Assembly (NCBI RefSeq): GCF_900110205.1
Contig: NZ_FOCV01000032.1
Span: 1 to 64,000, forward strand
Reading direction: 5' to 3'
DNA length: 64,000 nt
DNA from: Rhizobium tibeticum
GTDB taxonomy: Bacteria; Pseudomonadota; Alphaproteobacteria; Rhizobiales; Rhizobiaceae
Positions 50,130 to 58,769 of this stretch are shown one piece after another; within the stretch, counting starts at the first letter, position 1, and every line of letters begins with the position of its first letter. Position numbers and translations under genes: made by a program. The notes beneath the pieces are model-generated. The model was given only the letters and a program-made list of their open reading frames with translations. It was not told the DNA's origin and searched no databases.

Positions 50130-50497
50130 ATCTCATCAACTTCTCAAAATTTCGGACTTGATTTTTTTGAGAAGTGACTCGGCGCATTGGGAGCTCCAGG
50201 TTGCTACTGTCGGATGCCGCGAACCTCGCCTTCCACGGAGCGCTCGTCAGTTGTAAACATGCCGCACCGGAACCGTCAAGCGCCCCAGTGGGGCGAAATT
50301 AATGATCAAACGCTCTCGTGTATTCCCGACCGAGATCGAGGCCCTTATGGCTGTCACAACTCGTCTCCTCGCATACTTCAACGGGCATCTCGTTCGCGAC
50401 GGTGAGACGGTCCACGCGAAGTCTCAAGCCGACGCACTATTTCCGTCCGTGCGACCGATCGTTCGAGCAAGGTCATTCAGGTGGAAGGGTTGGAGCA
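50130..50497. other. Upstream region of ribosomal protection gene and phosphatase fragment
   Basis: A plus-strand frame from 50302 (MIKRSRVFPTEIEALMAVTT) is unassigned. The 5' leader of the minus-strand gene is about 50-100 bp; no clear attenuator hairpin was recognised. Confidence 0.3.
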
Positions 50498-50833
50498 TGA
50501 GCTTCACGTTTGCCGTCGGTGACATACACGGATGCCTCAGGCAACTGGAGGCAATGCTTCGCTGGATCGAACCCTATGGGCGCGGGACTGTCATTTTCCT
50601 CGGAGACTATGTCGACCGGGGACCTAATAGCCGGGGCGTTGTGGAAAGGCTGATTGCCGGCCCGAAGTCGCTGGAGTGGAAATGGATCGCGCTTAAGGGT
50701 AAATCACGAAGACATGATGGTCGGCGCGATGGCGGGCCGCTACGAAGAGTCCTGGTGGCTTGCAAACGGTGGCATCGAGACGGTTGAGTCCTACGGCGGG
50801 CTCATTCCGCAGGCTCATTTAGACTGCCGATAG
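50498..50833 (+). pseudogene. Serine/threonine protein phosphatase (metallophosphatase) N-terminal fragment, frameshifted
   Basis: MSFTFAVGDIHGCLRQLEAM LRWIEPYGRGTVIFLGDYVD RGPNSRGVVERL carries the GDxHG and GDxVDRG metal motifs of PrpE/PPP-type phosphatases. After LKG an extra A in the run 50701-50703 shifts the frame. Removing it gives GNHEDMMVGAMAGRYEESWW (third metal motif GNHE), then SYGGLIPQAHLDCR and a stop. The C-terminal half with the last metal His residues is missing. Truncated and probably inactive. Confidence 0.75.
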
Positions 50834-51321
50834 CCTGCTCCTCATCCTGAACGTGTGCGGCCGCTGCAAAAAAAGCTGAGTGGAGAACTTATAAGTGGAG
50901 GGATGCAATCGGCGCAGAGCAGGGGCTGCCACCTGGGCAGGGGATCAACTGTCGCTGCGTGGCCTGCGGGGTCGTCGAGTTTTGAGGAGCTCTTCGAGTT
51001 CGTCGGTTGTTATGCGCTCATCCTCGACGACAATCACCTCTGTCGTCTCGAATGCGTGTTTGAGCTTACGAACTTCAAGCGACAGGGCCTCGATCTTGAG
51101 GCTTTGCTCAAGGATCAACTGCCGCAGCGCTCTGAAATGTTCGTCGGTCATGACAAATGTTGTGACGGATCAGGGAAGGATTGGCAATGCTCATAGGTTG
51201 AACGAATGCGGCGCTCTACTTCGGTTGTTCGATCGCCTCATCATAAGAGGGTAGGATGTATTTTATTGCCGTTTCGCCCAGCGGGTTGTAATTTAGCGAG
51301 TGCTAATCTGGTGGGCCCAAC
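50834..51321. other. Low-information region with one small minus-strand frame
   Basis: Apart from the coiled-coil-like small frame at 50945-51151 nothing is recognised. Confidence 0.3.
50945..51151 (-). CDS. Small coiled-coil-like hypothetical protein, 68 aa
   Basis: MTDEHFRALRQLILEQSLKI EALSLEVRKLKHAFETTEVI VVEDERITTDELEELLKTRR. Heptad-like hydrophobic spacing suggests a short coiled coil. No strong RBS at ATG 51151. It may be real or a chance frame. Confidence 0.35.
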   Translation of the reverse strand: MTDEHFRALRQLILEQSLKIEALSLEVRKLKHAFETTEVIVVEDERITTDELEELLKTRRPRRPRSDS

Positions 51322-51717
51322 ATGGGAAAGATTCTTTCGAGCATTGGCGCAGTAGCGTTCTTGCTATCGGCTGTGGACGCTTATTCAGTAGACCTCCCGG
51401 CAGGTGCCAAGAAGGTCACTATGGAAGAGTTCAAAGCGTTTGCTGATGGCAAGCATGTGAAGGTGGAAATTTTCGATCTGGAAAAGCCCGTGAGCGCTGA
51501 TCTAGTGTGGAGTTGGAAGAAGGGCACCATCACGGGTAAGGCCAACGTAGATGGTAAAATGATGGACGTGAAAACCAAACTCACGTTCAAGGGTGATAAA
51601 GCTTGTTCCAACGGCAAGGGCGAAAAGCCAAATTGCCACTTTATCTATATCGACGGCGACAAGTTCTACGAGGTTCGAGATGATATGCAAGTACATGCAG
51701 TCTCGACTGTCGGGTGA
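51322..51717 (+). CDS. Secreted hypothetical protein, 131 aa
   Basis: Signal peptide (MGKILSSIGAVAFLLSAVDA) followed by a basic mature domain: KVTMEEFKAFADGKHVKVEI FDLEKPVSADLVWSWKKGTI TGKANVDGKMMDV, with two Cys in KACSNGKGEKPNCHF that could form a disulfide. Small periplasmic or extracytoplasmic protein of unknown function. Single gene with no obvious partners. Confidence 0.65.
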   Translation: MGKILSSIGAVAFLLSAVDAYSVDLPAGAKKVTMEEFKAFADGKHVKVEIFDLEKPVSADLVWSWKKGTITGKANVDGKMMDVKTKLTFKGDKACSNGKGEKPNCHFIYIDGDKFYEVRDDMQVHAVSTVG

Positions 51718-52119
51718 GGTTCGGGGGTCTGATCCACCACTCGCGGCCGCGGCTCGATCTTAGGCCCGCATTCGGGGGTTCCTTTGGCGGTTCATCGAGG
51801 TTGATGCTTTGAAAGTGGGGGAAAATACTACGATGAGCTGTTGATGCGGCTGGAAATTGGTCCCAGGTAGACACCGTCGGTCATATCAAGTGACAGCAAT
51901 GGGTTCACGAGCTGCCTCTGGTCGCATTTGCTACGCAACACCGGATGTTTTCGGGTGCTCCCCACAGCGCATATCCTCAAACGAAACTGCAATTTGCCGT
52001 ATCGTAAGGCGACACACGACTGGCTCGGTCGGGAATGTGCCCTGGTTTCAGAAAAGCATTTCCACCACAGTGAACTCAGTGCTTCCGAATGTAGCAGGAA
52101 GCGTAGATGGGAGTTTGAG
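51718..52119. other. Spacer, no gene recognised
   Basis: About 400 bp between the secreted protein gene and the SnoaL-like gene. Short overlapping frames on both strands match nothing. Confidence 0.3.
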
Positions 52120-52491
52120 ATGGATGACCGAGCCGTGCGCATGGCACTGGAACGCCATTGGGATGCTTCGGACGCGGGCGATTTCAAGGTCGAACATGAC
52201 ATATACGGCGAGGATGCCGTGCTTTATTATCCGCAATCGGGCGAGCGAATTCGCGGACGACACAACATTCAAGAGAGCCGCTTCGTGCAGCCGAACAAGA
52301 AGCATTTTACGGTGCGACGAATTATCGGCAGCGGCGATCTCTGGGTCACCGAATTCGTACTTACCTATGATGGCATACCATCTTACGCTGTGAGCATTAT
52401 GGAATTGCGCGAGGGGCTGGTAGTCAACGAAACTCAATATTTCGCCGATCATTTTGACCCTGCACCGTCGCGTGCGCATCTCGTTGAGTGA
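52120..52491 (+). CDS. SnoaL-like/NTF2-fold protein
   Basis: 123 aa, ATG 52120 preceded by GGAG. MALERHWDASDAGDFKVEHD IYGEDAVLYYPQSGERIRGR HNIQESR, then IIGSGDLWVTEFVLTYDGIP SYAVSIMELREGLVVNETQY FADHFDP. This is the SnoaL/NTF2 barrel pattern ('H----DAGDF---H-IY--DAVL-YPQSGERI-GR--I'), usually an enzyme or binding domain with a cone-shaped pocket. No partner gene. Confidence 0.75.
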   Translation: MDDRAVRMALERHWDASDAGDFKVEHDIYGEDAVLYYPQSGERIRGRHNIQESRFVQPNKKHFTVRRIIGSGDLWVTEFVLTYDGIPSYAVSIMELREGLVVNETQYFADHFDPAPSRAHLVE

Positions 52492-52552
52492 GTAAATGAA
52501 ATCACGTAATCATCCATCCACCGCAACGATCGCCATTGCTCCGGATGAGATT

Positions 52553-53030
52553 TCAGCAGGGCCGGGCATGTTTGTGGCGGTCGGCGAACACGAGGAACAG
52601 GCGCTCACCTTGATGCTGCTGCAGCAAGGCGGCAAAGCGGCGGGGACTCAGCGTGGTGAGTCCCTCAAACACCATATCGAGATCTTCCTTGGTAGGGAGT
52701 TCGTCGCGCGCTTCGAGGATCGCGCTCCCCCACGGCCGCGTGGGCACGCGGCCGGATTTGGCGTCTGCAAGGCCCAGACCCAGATCGCTGAAAAGGGACA
52801 GACCGCCGGTTTCGAGCGGCGCGTCCCGCTTCAGACGCGCCAGCCAGGTTTGGATATCGTTGCCATAGAGTCATACGACCGCACGACAGTGAGGGGCAGG
52901 TAGGGGACTGTAGCCCTGCAGGCCAAGGGTGCTTGTGCCCACATGCACCTGGTGGCCGTGATATACTGGAGCGAAAGCAGGCAGATCCGCCAGTCAAGCC
53001 GGGCCGTATGCGGCGCCATCAGGGCCCGCT
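52553..53030 (-). pseudogene. AbiEi-type antitoxin remnant (type IV TA), with frameshift and stop
   Basis: The longest frame reads NDIQTWLARLKRDAPLETGG, then AKSGRVPTRPWGSAILEARD ELPTKEDLDMVFEGLTTLSP RRFAALLQQ and RLFLVFADRHKH. This is the C-terminal half of AbiEi-like antitoxins (consensus '--W-ERAILE-LDELP--ESF---DML-EGLT-LSPR'). An upstream piece, HVGTSTLGLQGYSPLPAPHC, resembles the 'HVGGRTAL-LQGYAH' segment, but an in-frame stop and frame shift separate them. The cognate AbiEii nucleotidyltransferase toxin is not present. Confidence 0.6.
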
Positions 53031-53167
53031 ATGCGCCTATCGCAAAGGTGGCGTGAAGTCTTGATGCTGTTCGCCAATCAGGGATGCGCCTATATCAGCG
53101 TCATCGAGGCAAACAAAGCGCCAAGGATTGGCAGCTGTGCTTCGAAAGCCCAGGAAAGGGGATTATC

Positions 53168-53314
53168 ATGAACGTAGCACGCTCTTTCAACAATTGGCGC
53201 AAGTACCGTCAGACGGTCTCCGAACTTGGCCGCATGAGCTCCCGCGAGCTTTTCGATCTCGGCATCGAACGCGCGGACATCCGCAGCGTCGCCCGGGCAG
53301 CGATTGCTCGCTAA
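53168..53314 (+). CDS. DUF1127 small protein
   Basis: 48 aa: MNVARSFNNWRKYRQTVSEL GRMSSRELFDLGIERADIRS VARAA. The DUF1127 (YjiS-like) pattern 'Y--T--EL--MS-REL-DLGI-RADI---A' is exact; these arginine-rich proteins are common in alphaproteobacteria and are linked to RNA turnover and phosphate or nitrogen metabolism. The gene is monocistronic, with AGGAAAGGGG upstream and a strong rho-independent terminator 27 bp after the stop. Confidence 0.9.
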   Translation: MNVARSFNNWRKYRQTVSELGRMSSRELFDLGIERADIRSVARAAIAR

Positions 53315-53340
53315 GGCGAGCGTCAAAGTTTCGACGTATC

Positions 53341-53376
53341 GAGCGTCTGTCAGACCTCTGGCAGACGCTCTTTTTT
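53341..53376 (+). terminator. Rho-independent terminator of DUF1127 gene
   Basis: GAGCGTCTG (53341-53349) pairs with CAGACGCTC (53362-53370), then TTTTTT. Loop of 12 bases. Serves the DUF1127 transcript. Confidence 0.85.
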
Positions 53377-53607
53377 AGCACGGACTACCGTTCGAATGTG
53401 TCGGGAAGGCCTTTTGAGCCACCCACCAAACGCACTGCGCACACAGCCCCGTGAGCTTTTCCCGCCGATATCGAAAAGCATCGGCAACAACGCCCATCGC
53501 CTATGGTCTTTCCGGAGTTGCCCGCCCTTCGGCACCGAGCGCTCTGCTCTTCCGGCTGAGGCCGGATCTGCTGGATTTTGCACTCTGAGTGCCGGCTGTC
53601 TTTTGGT
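53377..53607. other. Spacer downstream of terminator
   Basis: About 230 bp between the DUF1127 terminator and the 3' end of the histidine kinase; no feature recognised. Confidence 0.35.
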
Positions 53608-55209
53608 CTACCCGGTGGGTTCGTGACTGGAGTCAGGTTCGATCGGCAATGTGAAGACCAGTATGGCACCCTGCGGTTCGTTCTTTTGCGCCCATATCTT
53701 TCCTCCGTGAGACTCGACAATTGAACGACAAATGGCGAGCCCCATGCCCATTCCTTGCCGTTTCGTCGTGAAGAATGGCTCGAATATCCTGTCAGGGACT
53801 TCAATGCCCCGCCCGCGATCACTGATCTCGACCTGGATTGCATGCTCCATTCGGTGCACGCGCACCTTCAGGACTTTGTCGCTCATCATGGTGTCCATAG
53901 CGTCCACGGCGTTGCGAATGAGGTTGATCAGGACTTGCTGGATCTGTACGCGATCGAACGCGACAAGCGGAAGGTCGCTCGCAACCTCAACATCCATGTA
54001 CACACTACGTCTTGACGCATCTTCGGCCATGAGGTCACGTGCCTCGCTAATGACCCTGCCGAGCGGCGCGAGATTTCTCGTTTCTTCGGAATGCTTGAAC
54101 AGCGCACGGATGCGGCTCACGACCTCGACCGCAGAGTTGGCGCTCTGAAGGATGCGTTCCAGCGTCTTCTGTGCCCGCTCGATGTTTGGCGGTTCCGCCA
54201 AGAGCCAATGCCGGCAGGCGTCTGAACTGGACACCACGGCGGCCAGCGGTTGAGCGACCTCATGTGCGATCGATGCAGAAAGCTCAGCCAGACTGGCCGC
54301 TTGGCTTGCTCGTGCCAGATTGTCCTGCGCGACCCTCAGTTCCTCCCGCGACTGTACCTGATCGTCAACGTCAAGTGACACGCCGTACCATTGCGCAATC
54401 GTTCCGTCTCGATCGCGCAATGGCTCGCACCTGCCTTCCATCCAGCGATAGGAGCCATTTTTCTCACGCCGACGGTACCGCATTACGAAGGCTTCGCCCG
54501 TTTGGAGACAGGTCGCTGTGGTGCGCTGTACTTCAGGAATATCGTCGGGATGAACCAGCGCCTGCGCCACCCGTTCGAAATCTTCGGGGTTTGCGTCTGT
54601 CAGGCCCAGATAGTCCAAGTATCGTTTGCTGACGTAGGACATCTCGCCGGCAGGTGTCCAGCTCCAGATGTTGGCCGGTACGGCGTCGATGATCTGCTGA
54701 AGCTGTCGCTCGCTCTCTTGCAGCGCCTTCTGCGCGCGCACCTCGTCGTCGATGTCGACGCTCACACCGTACCACTGGATGATAACGCCGTCCCAATCTC
54801 GCATGGGCTCGGCGCGGGACTCGATCCAGCGATAGACCCCGTCCGCGCGACGCATGCGAGACCTCTGAAAAAAGCGCTCGCCGGTTTTGAGCGATGCGTT
54901 GAGCGCATCCCCCAAACCGGCTCTATCATCGGGATGGACGACGGTCTGTATGGTGGCCGCCAACCGGTTCATGCCCGGCTTTTCGCAATCAGTTACTCCC
55001 AGGCCGAGGAAATCGATCATGTGTTTGTTAAAGAAGATTGGCTCGCCGTCTGGAGCCAGTCGCCAAAGGAGGGCAGGGACCGTCTCGATGAGCTCCAGCA
55101 GGGAGCGCTCGCTTTGGCGCAATGTCAGCACGGCCAAATGGTGCTGCCGAGATATCGCGGCCACGATAAGCGCCGAAAATGCCGAGATGGCTAGAAAAAG
55201 CTGCAGCAT
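53608..55209 (-). CDS. PAS-PAS sensor histidine kinase (kinase half of a split MASE1 kinase)
   Basis: The 533-aa protein starts with a hydrophobic segment (MLQLFLAISAFSALIVAAIS). Two PAS domains follow (about 33-150 and 165-285; both end with DG-IIQWYGVSVDIDD or DGTIAQWYGVSLDVDD). The HisKA domain has His316 in SASIAHEVAQPLAAVVSSSD. The HATPase region has VLINLIRNAVDAMDTM (N-box), ISDRGRGIEVPDRIFEPFFT and MGMGLAICRSIVE. It starts at an ATG overlapping the stop of the upstream MASE1 gene (TAATG). The lead segment continues the MASE1 domain, so this is the second part of a protein normally made as one chain. No response regulator is adjacent. Confidence 0.85.
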   Translation of the reverse strand: MLQLFLAISAFSALIVAAISRQHHLAVLTLRQSERSLLELIETVPALLWRLAPDGEPIFFNKHMIDFLGLGVTDCEKPGMNRLAATIQTVVHPDDRAGLGDALNASLKTGERFFQRSRMRRADGVYRWIESRAEPMRDWDGVIIQWYGVSVDIDDEVRAQKALQESERQLQQIIDAVPANIWSWTPAGEMSYVSKRYLDYLGLTDANPEDFERVAQALVHPDDIPEVQRTTATCLQTGEAFVMRYRRREKNGSYRWMEGRCEPLRDRDGTIAQWYGVSLDVDDQVQSREELRVAQDNLARASQAASLAELSASIAHEVAQPLAAVVSSSDACRHWLLAEPPNIERAQKTLERILQSANSAVEVVSRIRALFKHSEETRNLAPLGRVISEARDLMAEDASRRSVYMDVEVASDLPLVAFDRVQIQQVLINLIRNAVDAMDTMMSDKVLKVRVHRMEHAIQVEISDRGRGIEVPDRIFEPFFTTKRQGMGMGLAICRSIVESHGGKIWAQKNEPQGAILVFTLPIEPDSSHEPTG

Positions 55210-56015
55210 TATTGCTTCTGGGACTCAGGATTGCCGGCAAATTGGCTGGCGCCGGATATTGTGAATACCGCCGTGATCAGAGCGAGGAGGGTCAAGGTGA
55301 CGGCGGCGCCTTTGAACTCAAAGCGCACCGCGGCCCAAAGAAGAGGCGGCATGATGATGTAGGCGAAGGGCAGGTAACCGCTCAAGGAAAGGGTGGCGAC
55401 GCCAAGAAAGATCAGCCCCAGGACGCATGCTTCCATCCATCGCGCGGCCGAGAGCTGGGCCTCACCGCGCCAATTCTGGAACACGACTAGCGCCAGTGGC
55501 GCTACGATCAAGACGCCGGTGGCGTCTCCGATCCACCATAGAGGCCAAGCCGCCGAAAAGGTTTGCGATTGCAAGCCAAACCACGCGAGTGTCCCACTTC
55601 CCACCGTCGCGCTTACGACTGGCGCAATTCCAGCACCCAGTACAACGAATGCAAGAACTTCCTGCAAGGTCTCCAGCCGAACGGGCCGCTTGCAGGTGCG
55701 GTTCACGAGCCATGCGCCGACCGCCGCTTCAAGAGCGTTGCCGACATAGATCAGGACGGCGGCAGGCAGTGGACTGTGAAACCACAAGACGTTGCTTGAC
55801 AGTTCCGCCAGAAGGCCCGCCTGAATCCACCACGGCCAGCTGTACCTGGGGGCGAGGATAAGCGCAGCCATGAAAAGTCCGCCGGGAGGCCATACGGAAA
55901 TACCCGTTCCAGGTACGATTGCGAGCAATTGAGCGAATCCGCAGCCCAAAACATAGGCCACAGTAAAGAGACCCAAGTGCAGGAATCGGGGGCGGTTCGA
56001 CCAAACGTATATCAT
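55209..56015 (-). CDS. MASE1 membrane sensor domain protein (first half of split kinase)
   Basis: About 268 aa from ATG 56015, preceded by AGGAGATCTG. Eight or so membrane helices with the MASE1 pattern: AIVPGTGISVWPPGGLFMAA LILAPRYSWPWWIQAGLLAE then LPAAVLIYVGNALEAAVGAW and WPLWWIGDATGVLIVAPLAL VVFQ. MASE1 is an integral sensory domain for histidine kinases and diguanylate cyclases. It ends SQFAGNPESQKQ at a TAA that overlaps the next ATG. Adding one base near 55207-55213 would fuse the two frames. See the finding on the split kinase. Confidence 0.8.
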   Translation of the reverse strand: MIYVWSNRPRFLHLGLFTVAYVLGCGFAQLLAIVPGTGISVWPPGGLFMAALILAPRYSWPWWIQAGLLAELSSNVLWFHSPLPAAVLIYVGNALEAAVGAWLVNRTCKRPVRLETLQEVLAFVVLGAGIAPVVSATVGSGTLAWFGLQSQTFSAAWPLWWIGDATGVLIVAPLALVVFQNWRGEAQLSAARWMEACVLGLIFLGVATLSLSGYLPFAYIIMPPLLWAAVRFEFKGAAVTLTLLALITAVFTISGASQFAGNPESQKQ

Positions 56016-56505
56016 CAGATCTCCTGTCGGACATCGAATGCCTGGCAATCAGCGCTTCGAGCGATCAGCAAAACCTAGAGCAGGTACGCTCTCGGGCGCA
56101 AGCCATGGCTCTTCGCCCCGATCGGAAGCGGGGCGCCGCGTTCATTGCAAAAGCCAACCGCGCTTATTTTCGTTTGCGATGATTATCGGATGGGTCAGGC
56201 GAACTGTGGCGATAAGCCTGCTACCTTCGAGCTCCCAATGAACGAATGACGGCTTCCAGGATCGCCAAGCTGCACACCGAACGACCTTCATGAGGTCGAT
56301 TCCGGCCGATCGGCGGAGACAGCGCCTACCGTGAATCGGTGTTCCAATAATGTACAGAGGCCCGCTACAAATTTCGTTTGGCGTCTCGATGATTATCTTC
56401 AAGCTATCCCGCTGCATTTCATCAGAAAATCGGCAAGTTGCTCAAGTCCAGCGAGCCTTCGTCGAAACAGTCGCTTGGTGGTTGATTGACTCCTCTTTCA
56501 TTTAA
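56016..56505. other. Intergenic before imuA; weak minus-strand frame
   Basis: A minus frame at 56142-56417 (MQRDSLKIIIETPNEICSGP) has no known domain and may be a chance frame. The imuA end holds the SOS box. Confidence 0.3.
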
Positions 56506-56520
56506 GAACAAATAGAGAAC
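56506..56520. promoter_or_regulatory. SOS box (GAAC-N7-GAAC)
   Basis: GAAC (56506-56509), aaataga, GAAC (56517-56520): exact match to the alphaproteobacterial LexA site. It lies 50 bp before imuA, so the imuA-imuB-dnaE2 operon should be DNA-damage inducible. Confidence 0.85.
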
Positions 56521-56569
56521 ATATCAGCAGTTTCTGCCGTTGCAAAGCCTGAAGGAGGTGCCATTTCGC

Positions 56570-57331
56570 ATGCGTGACTACGTTGTCAACCCTGTTGTCG
56601 CCGAGCTGCGCGAACGCATCGAGCGGCTTGAAGGCGGGGTGACACGCAGTCGCGCGGTGCTTCCTTTCGGCGTTCCCGCAATTGACGGCCGTCTTCCCGG
56701 TGGTGGGCTGGCTCTGGGTGCGCTGCATGAAGTCGCTGGCGGCGGCAATGGTGCGGTCGACGGCGCCGCCGCCGCGCTGTTTGCCGCGGCGGTCGGCGCC
56801 CGCAGCCGGGGCAAAGTTCTGTGGTGCGTAACGCGGCCGGACCTCTTCGCGCCAGCGCTGGCCCAAGTGGGCCTGTTGCCAGGTCGTGTCATCTATGTGG
56901 AGGCCGGTGACGAAAAGGCGCTTCTTTCCTGCATGGAGGAGGGATTGCGTCATGGCGGGCTGGGTGTCGTCGTTGGAGAGCTTGCGCGGCTATCGATGAC
57001 CGCCTCGCGCCGTCTGCAGCTTGCCGCCGAAAGCTCAGGCACGATCGGGATTGCCGTCCGCCGCTGGCGCCGGCAGACCGAAGCGTCCGATTTCGGGCAA
57101 CCGACGGCGTCGCTCACGCGCTGGCGGGTCTCGGTGCTGCCGTCCTCTCCCTTGCCGGTTCCAGGGGTCGGCCGCGCACGCTGGCTGCTCGAGCTGATCC
57201 GCTGTCGCGCCGGCGAAAGTGCAGATTTCGAAGTGGAGGCTCCAGATGCCAAGGGTCGTATCGCTCTTCCTTCCGAGCTGGTCCACGGATCGCCTCAGGA
57301 GGAAACTGGGCGACGCCGCGCCTCCGCCTGA
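56570..57331 (+). CDS. imuA: ImuA (RecA-like helper of the mutasome)
   Basis: 253 aa from ATG 56570 (GGAGG at 11 bp; a TTG at 56540 is the alternative). AVLPFGVPAIDGRLPGGGLA LGALHEVAGGG is the RecA/SulA-like start of ImuA with the Walker-like glycine stretch. It then runs KVLWCVTRPDLFAPALAQVG LLPGRVIYVEAGDEKALLSC MEEGL. It recruits ImuB/DnaE2 for lesion bypass. Controlled by the SOS box just upstream. Its 3' end overlaps imuB by 86 bp. Confidence 0.9.
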   Translation: MRDYVVNPVVAELRERIERLEGGVTRSRAVLPFGVPAIDGRLPGGGLALGALHEVAGGGNGAVDGAAAALFAAAVGARSRGKVLWCVTRPDLFAPALAQVGLLPGRVIYVEAGDEKALLSCMEEGLRHGGLGVVVGELARLSMTASRRLQLAAESSGTIGIAVRRWRRQTEASDFGQPTASLTRWRVSVLPSSPLPVPGVGRARWLLELIRCRAGESADFEVEAPDAKGRIALPSELVHGSPQEETGRRRASA

Positions 57332-58769
57332 GACGCCGCTCGTCCTCGTTGGCCGCCAGCAGCGCCGGCGTGTCCTCCTGGCGGCGAACGCGGCTGCGAT
57401 CGCCGGCGGACTGAGGGTGGGCATGCCGGCAACCAAGGCACAGGCGTTGGTTTCCGGTCTCACCGTTATGGACGCCGATCCGGCTGCCGACGCCGAGGCG
57501 CTCGACCGTCTGGCGCTTTGGGCGCTGCAGCGCTACGCGCCGATCGTTGCCGCCGATCCGCCCGACGGGCTGATGATCGACACGACAGGTGCCGATCATC
57601 TGCATGGCGGCGAGGAGCTGATGCTGTCGGGCATGGTCAACCGCTTTTTCGCCTCCGGCATTGCCGCGCGGGCGGCCGTCGCCGACACCTGGGGTGCGGC
57701 CCACGCCTGTGCCCGGTTTTTGGCAAGTCCGACGCGTGTCGTTCCGCCGGGCGACCAGGCTGACGCTATCCGGGGTCTTGCGATCGCCGCGCTGCGGCTC
57801 GATGCAGCTATCGTCAATGGTCTTCGCATTCTGGGTTTCAATACGATCGGCCAGGCGGCCAGCGCTTCCCGTGCACCGCTGACGCTGCGGTTCGGGCCGG
57901 AGCTTGGCCGCCGTCTCGATCAGGCGATGGGCAGGATCGCCGAGCCGATCGATCCGGTGCGCACGCCGGATCTCATCGAGGTTCGCCGTGCCTTCGGCGA
58001 GCCGATTGCAGCGGCCGAGACGATCGCGCGCTATACCGCCAGGCTCGTGGACCAACTCTGTCGGATGCTTGAGGAGAAAGGGCTCGGCGCCCGCCGTGTC
58101 GATCTCCTCTTCCACCGCGTCGACAACTCTTATCAGGTAATCCGTGCCGGAACTGCGACACCGGTTCGCGACGTCAAGCGGCTGACACGATTGCTGACCG
58201 ACCGGATCGAGACCATCGATCCCGGTTTCGGCATCGAGATCATGTCACTGACGGCAACCCAAGCCGAGCCGCTCATGGCTCGACAGGTGATTTCCTCGCT
58301 GGTCGGAGAACCAGAAGCCGATGTATCCGGGCTGATCGACATTCTCGGCAACCGCATCGGCGAGCGGCGGCTCTATCGCTTCGCGCCGGTCGCAAGCGAC
58401 GTCCCCGAACGCTCGGTTGCTCGCGTTGCACCGATGGCGCCGGACAACGGCGAGACCTGGCCCGATCATTGGCCACGGCCGACGCGACTGCTGGCGCATC
58501 CCGAGCTGATCGAGACCATGGCGCTGCTGCCTGATCATCCCCCTGTCAGCTTCACCTGGCGCGGTATCCGGCGACGGGTCAGGCGAGCCGACGGGCCGGA
58601 GCGCGTCTTCGGCGAGTGGTGGAAAGGCGATGCCGAACTGGCAGCCGTGCGCGATTATTTCCAGGTCGAGGATGATGCCGGCGAGCGCTATTGGATCTTT
58701 CGTTCCGGTGATGGCGAGCACGGCGAGACCGGCAGTCACCGATGGTTCCTGCATGGGATATTCGGATGA
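57246..58769 (+). CDS. imuB: ImuB (Y-family polymerase-like, catalytically dead)
   Basis: 507 aa; ATG 57246 after GGAGG. A Y-family-like protein: LVGRQQRRRVLLAANAAAIA GGLRVGMPATKAQALVSGL, then ALDRLALWALQRYAPIVAAD PPDGLMIDTTGADHL. In place of the polymerase metal residues it has the ImuB variant (TGADH). It acts as a scaffold linking the beta clamp and DnaE2. The C-terminal end (SFTWRGIRRRVRRADGPERV FGEWW) is the ImuB tail domain. Overlaps imuA by 86 bp and dnaE2 by 4 bp (ATGA). Confidence 0.9.
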   Translation: MPRVVSLFLPSWSTDRLRRKLGDAAPPPETPLVLVGRQQRRRVLLAANAAAIAGGLRVGMPATKAQALVSGLTVMDADPAADAEALDRLALWALQRYAPIVAADPPDGLMIDTTGADHLHGGEELMLSGMVNRFFASGIAARAAVADTWGAAHACARFLASPTRVVPPGDQADAIRGLAIAALRLDAAIVNGLRILGFNTIGQAASASRAPLTLRFGPELGRRLDQAMGRIAEPIDPVRTPDLIEVRRAFGEPIAAAETIARYTARLVDQLCRMLEEKGLGARRVDLLFHRVDNSYQVIRAGTATPVRDVKRLTRLLTDRIETIDPGFGIEIMSLTATQAEPLMARQVISSLVGEPEADVSGLIDILGNRIGERRLYRFAPVASDVPERSVARVAPMAPDNGETWPDHWPRPTRLLAHPELIETMALLPDHPPVSFTWRGIRRRVRRADGPERVFGEWWKGDAELAAVRDYFQVEDDAGERYWIFRSGDGEHGETGSHRWFLHGIFG

